Assembly: GCA_021838585.1 (NCBI GenBank)
Contig: JAKCDE010000001.1
Span: 124,001-188,000 of the forward strand
Direction of reading: 5' to 3'
DNA from: Nitrospirota bacterium
Lineage (GTDB): Bacteria; Nitrospirota_A; Leptospirillia; Leptospirillales; Leptospirillaceae
DNA: 64,000 bases
Part shown: positions 62,483 through 64,000 of the stretch, in pieces
Numbering within the stretch: the stretch's first letter is position 1
Layout: each line of letters opens with the position of its first letter
Notes under the pieces: generated by a model
Databases searched by the model: none
Seen by the model: the letters and a program-made list of their open reading frames with translations, nothing else
What the model was told of the DNA's origin: nothing
Position numbers and translations under genes: made by a program

Positions 62483-63126
62483 AGACCGTTCTTTTTTCCG
62501 ACTTCGACGGAACGATCACAGAGCAGGAGACCTTCTCCCTTCTCATGCGTGAGTTCGCCCCTGAAGCCTCCCGGAGAATCGTTCCCCGCCTCCTGTCGGG
62601 AGAAACAACCCTCAGGGAGGGCGTCCCGGCCATTCTGGAGACGATTCCTTCCGAACGATTCCCCGAGATGATCGACCGGATGCGCACCATGTCCCTTCGT
62701 CCGGGATTTCCTGAATTTCTGGACTTTCTCGAACGGCATGCCATTCCTCTGGTCGTCCTTTCCGGAAGTCTCGTGGAACTCGTGATCGCCCGGCTCGCTC
62801 CCTACCGGACCCGGATCGCGCGGGTGGTGGCGGCCCATGCCGACACCGACGCTCCCTTCCTCAGGATCCGCTCCGAAACGGCGGGAGGTGACGAACTGGT
62901 TCACAAGGCGGCCGTCATGCGGGAATACGGAGAGGCTCTCAAAATTGCCGTCGGGGATTCGGTCACCGACCTGACGATGGCCCGGGAGGCGGACTTGGTC
63001 TTTGCCCGCAGCATTCTGGCGGAGCGTCTGTCAAAAGAGAACCACCCTCATGTCCGCTACAACACATTCTTCGATATATCGAACTATCTCGATTCATTTC
63101 TCAAAAGGAATCCCTCCCTTGACTGA
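62479..63126 (+). CDS. mtnX: 2-hydroxy-3-keto-5-methylthiopentenyl-1-phosphate phosphatase
   Basis: HAD-family phosphatase of methionine salvage, 215 residues. The start ATG 62479 overlaps the RLP stop (ATGA). Nucleophile motif DFDGT (8-12), VVLSGS (motif II) and the late GDSVTDLTMA (motif IV) are intact. It acts between MtnW and MtnD. Confidence 0.9.
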   Translation: MKTVLFSDFDGTITEQETFSLLMREFAPEASRRIVPRLLSGETTLREGVPAILETIPSERFPEMIDRMRTMSLRPGFPEFLDFLERHAIPLVVLSGSLVELVIARLAPYRTRIARVVAAHADTDAPFLRIRSETAGGDELVHKAAVMREYGEALKIAVGDSVTDLTMAREADLVFARSILAERLSKENHPHVRYNTFFDISNYLDSFLKRNPSLD

Positions 63127-63733
63127 GCGCTCTCCTGCAACTCATCTCCGATTGCTCGCGAGGCGACTCTACCGAAGGGGGTGGATGGAGGGAACGGCCG
63201 GAAACCTCTCCCTCCGGATCGGAGACGATCTCTGGATCACCGCCAGCGGATGTCACAAGGGCCTCCTCTCCGAGGAGGACATTCTGAAGATTCCACTCGA
63301 CGAAGGTGTTCCACACTCCCCCTCCGGGAACCGGCGGCCTTCTGCGGAAACCGCGATCCACCGGGTGATCTACCGTCTTTACCCGAAGACCGGGGCGGTT
63401 CTCCATGTCCACACGATCGAAGCGGCCCGGTCCTCTGAGGCGGGGGGCAGGGAGATTCTCCTGCCCCCCCTCGAGGTTCTGAAAGGGCTCGGGATTGCTG
63501 ATCCAGAAACCCGACCGGCCCTTCCGGTTTTCGAAAACGCCCTCCACGTAGGCGAAATCGCCCGCGCCATCGGAGAAAGGCTCCCGGACCTCCGATACCC
63601 ACTCCCGGGGCTTCTCATCCGGCATCACGGAACGACGGTCTGGGGCGAGACCCTCCCTGATGCCATCCGCCACCTGGAACTCCTTGAGTTTTCCATGCGC
63701 TTTCTGGCTTCAAGAAACTCTCTTGAATCATAA
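63119..63733 (+). CDS. mtnB: methylthioribulose-1-phosphate dehydratase
   Basis: Zinc enzyme of the class II aldolase family, 204 residues. It has GTAGNLSLR (25-33), TASGCHKG, Glu77 and the zinc ligands His96 and His98 (AVLHVHT), with a third His in LIRHHGTTVWG. The likely start is TTG 63119 (AAGGAA upstream), eight bases inside mtnX. The upstream steps (mtnA isomerase, MTA phosphorylase or nucleosidase plus kinase) are not in the window. Confidence 0.92.
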   Translation: MTERSPATHLRLLARRLYRRGWMEGTAGNLSLRIGDDLWITASGCHKGLLSEEDILKIPLDEGVPHSPSGNRRPSAETAIHRVIYRLYPKTGAVLHVHTIEAARSSEAGGREILLPPLEVLKGLGIADPETRPALPVFENALHVGEIARAIGERLPDLRYPLPGLLIRHHGTTVWGETLPDAIRHLELLEFSMRFLASRNSLES

Positions 63734-63751
63734 GATAAAAAAGGATATTCT
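63723..63751 (+). promoter_or_regulatory. possible promoter of the PAS-domain gene
   Basis: TTGAAT (63723-63728), 17-base spacer and TATTCT (63746-63751), about 100 bases before the ATG at 63854, in an AT-rich stretch that begins at the end of mtnB. Confidence 0.4.
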
Positions 63752-63853
63752 GAAATGATATAAAGATGTCCATACCTGATCGGCATATACCTCTTCAATT
63801 CTAGATCTTTTAAAAATGCACCCTGACACGAAAGACCGAAACCCGGAGCAGTG

Positions 63854-64000
63854 ATGGATCACTCGCCAAGGGGAAACGAAGACGCCGGAAACGAGTCCCT
63901 GTTTCGGGAGATCGTCGAAACCGCCGACTTCGGGGTCGGGGTCATCAACAAAAACGGCTCCTACCTCTTTGCCAACCGGAAATGGGCCGAAATGACCGGA
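63854..64000 (+). CDS. PAS-domain sensor protein, N-terminal fragment
   Basis: The first 49 codons of a gene cut by the right window edge. ATG 63854 has GGAG upstream. After a polar lead, FREIVETADFGVGVINKNGSYLFANRKWAEMTG is a standard PAS-domain beginning. The output domain (kinase, cyclase or phosphodiesterase) lies outside the window and cannot be told. Confidence 0.75.
   Translation, partial: MDHSPRGNEDAGNESLFREIVETADFGVGVINKNGSYLFANRKWAEMTG

Noticed and set aside
1..64000. CRISPR arrays, insertion sequences, prophage or integrase genes, rRNA
   Set aside because: Looked for short regular repeats, transposase or integrase motifs and rRNA-like stretches; none seen. Only one tRNA was found.

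Overview
The window is a GC-rich bacterial chromosome segment with dense, mostly co-oriented genes, many of them overlapping by 1-4 bases. The gene content points to an acidophilic iron-oxidising Nitrospirota of the Leptospirillum type. The main reasons are a reductive TCA cluster that uses separate citryl-CoA synthetase and citryl-CoA lyase, a RuBisCO-like protein in a methionine-salvage operon, hopanoid synthesis (hpnH), arsenite methylation (arsM) and a complete Gram-negative division and cell-wall cluster. The genus is an inference from gene content and was not checked by any search. No insertion sequence, prophage, rRNA operon or CRISPR array was seen.

Layout. 1-8796 (mostly minus strand): prs (cut by the window edge), tRNA-Gln(UUG), ispE, a PDZ/radical-SAM DUF512 protein, pgsA, two membrane-anchored hypothetical proteins, then clpX, clpP and tig, the last with a histidine-rich tail. 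9109-15185: hemY with its promoter, a metallophosphatase and hpnH (minus), then glk, pgl and a membrane-anchored hypothetical (plus). 15235-36871: one 22-gene minus-strand block, mraZ-rsmH-ftsL-ftsI-murE-murF-mraY-murD-ftsW-murG-murC-murB-ddl-ftsQ-ftsA-ftsZ-pgeF-yggS-proC-yggT-divIVA-DUF167. It is read from a near-consensus promoter followed by MraZ-type TGGG repeats and has at least one internal promoter before murC. 37004-37885: an FmdB zinc ribbon, a lipoprotein and a terminator. 37912-49414 (minus): carbon metabolism, comprising a peroxiredoxin, sucCD, frdBA, a PsiE-family protein, citryl-CoA lyase, aconitase, an unlisted 54-residue membrane protein and ccsAB. Together these supply the citrate-cleaving, fumarate-reducing and succinyl-CoA-forming steps of the reductive TCA cycle.

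49829-53722 is the most unusual locus: lexA, a RecA/RadA-like protein that has lost its ATPase motifs, a 91-residue helical protein and a PolB2-type B-family DNA polymerase with a degenerate proofreading domain. The genes overlap and sit behind a promoter that carries a perfect inverted repeat. The layout parallels the lexA-imuA-imuB-dnaE2 mutasome cassettes, but with a B-family polymerase. I propose it as a LexA-controlled, PolB-based translesion synthesis system.

53715-64000: a methyltransferase with an extended -10 promoter, a HEPN-like protein, arsM, a diguanylate cyclase with a GDDEF signature, an EmrAB-type efflux pair behind a palindromic promoter, a small membrane protein, the methionine-salvage operon mtnD-mtnW(RLP)-mtnX-mtnB, and the start of a PAS-domain sensor cut by the window edge.
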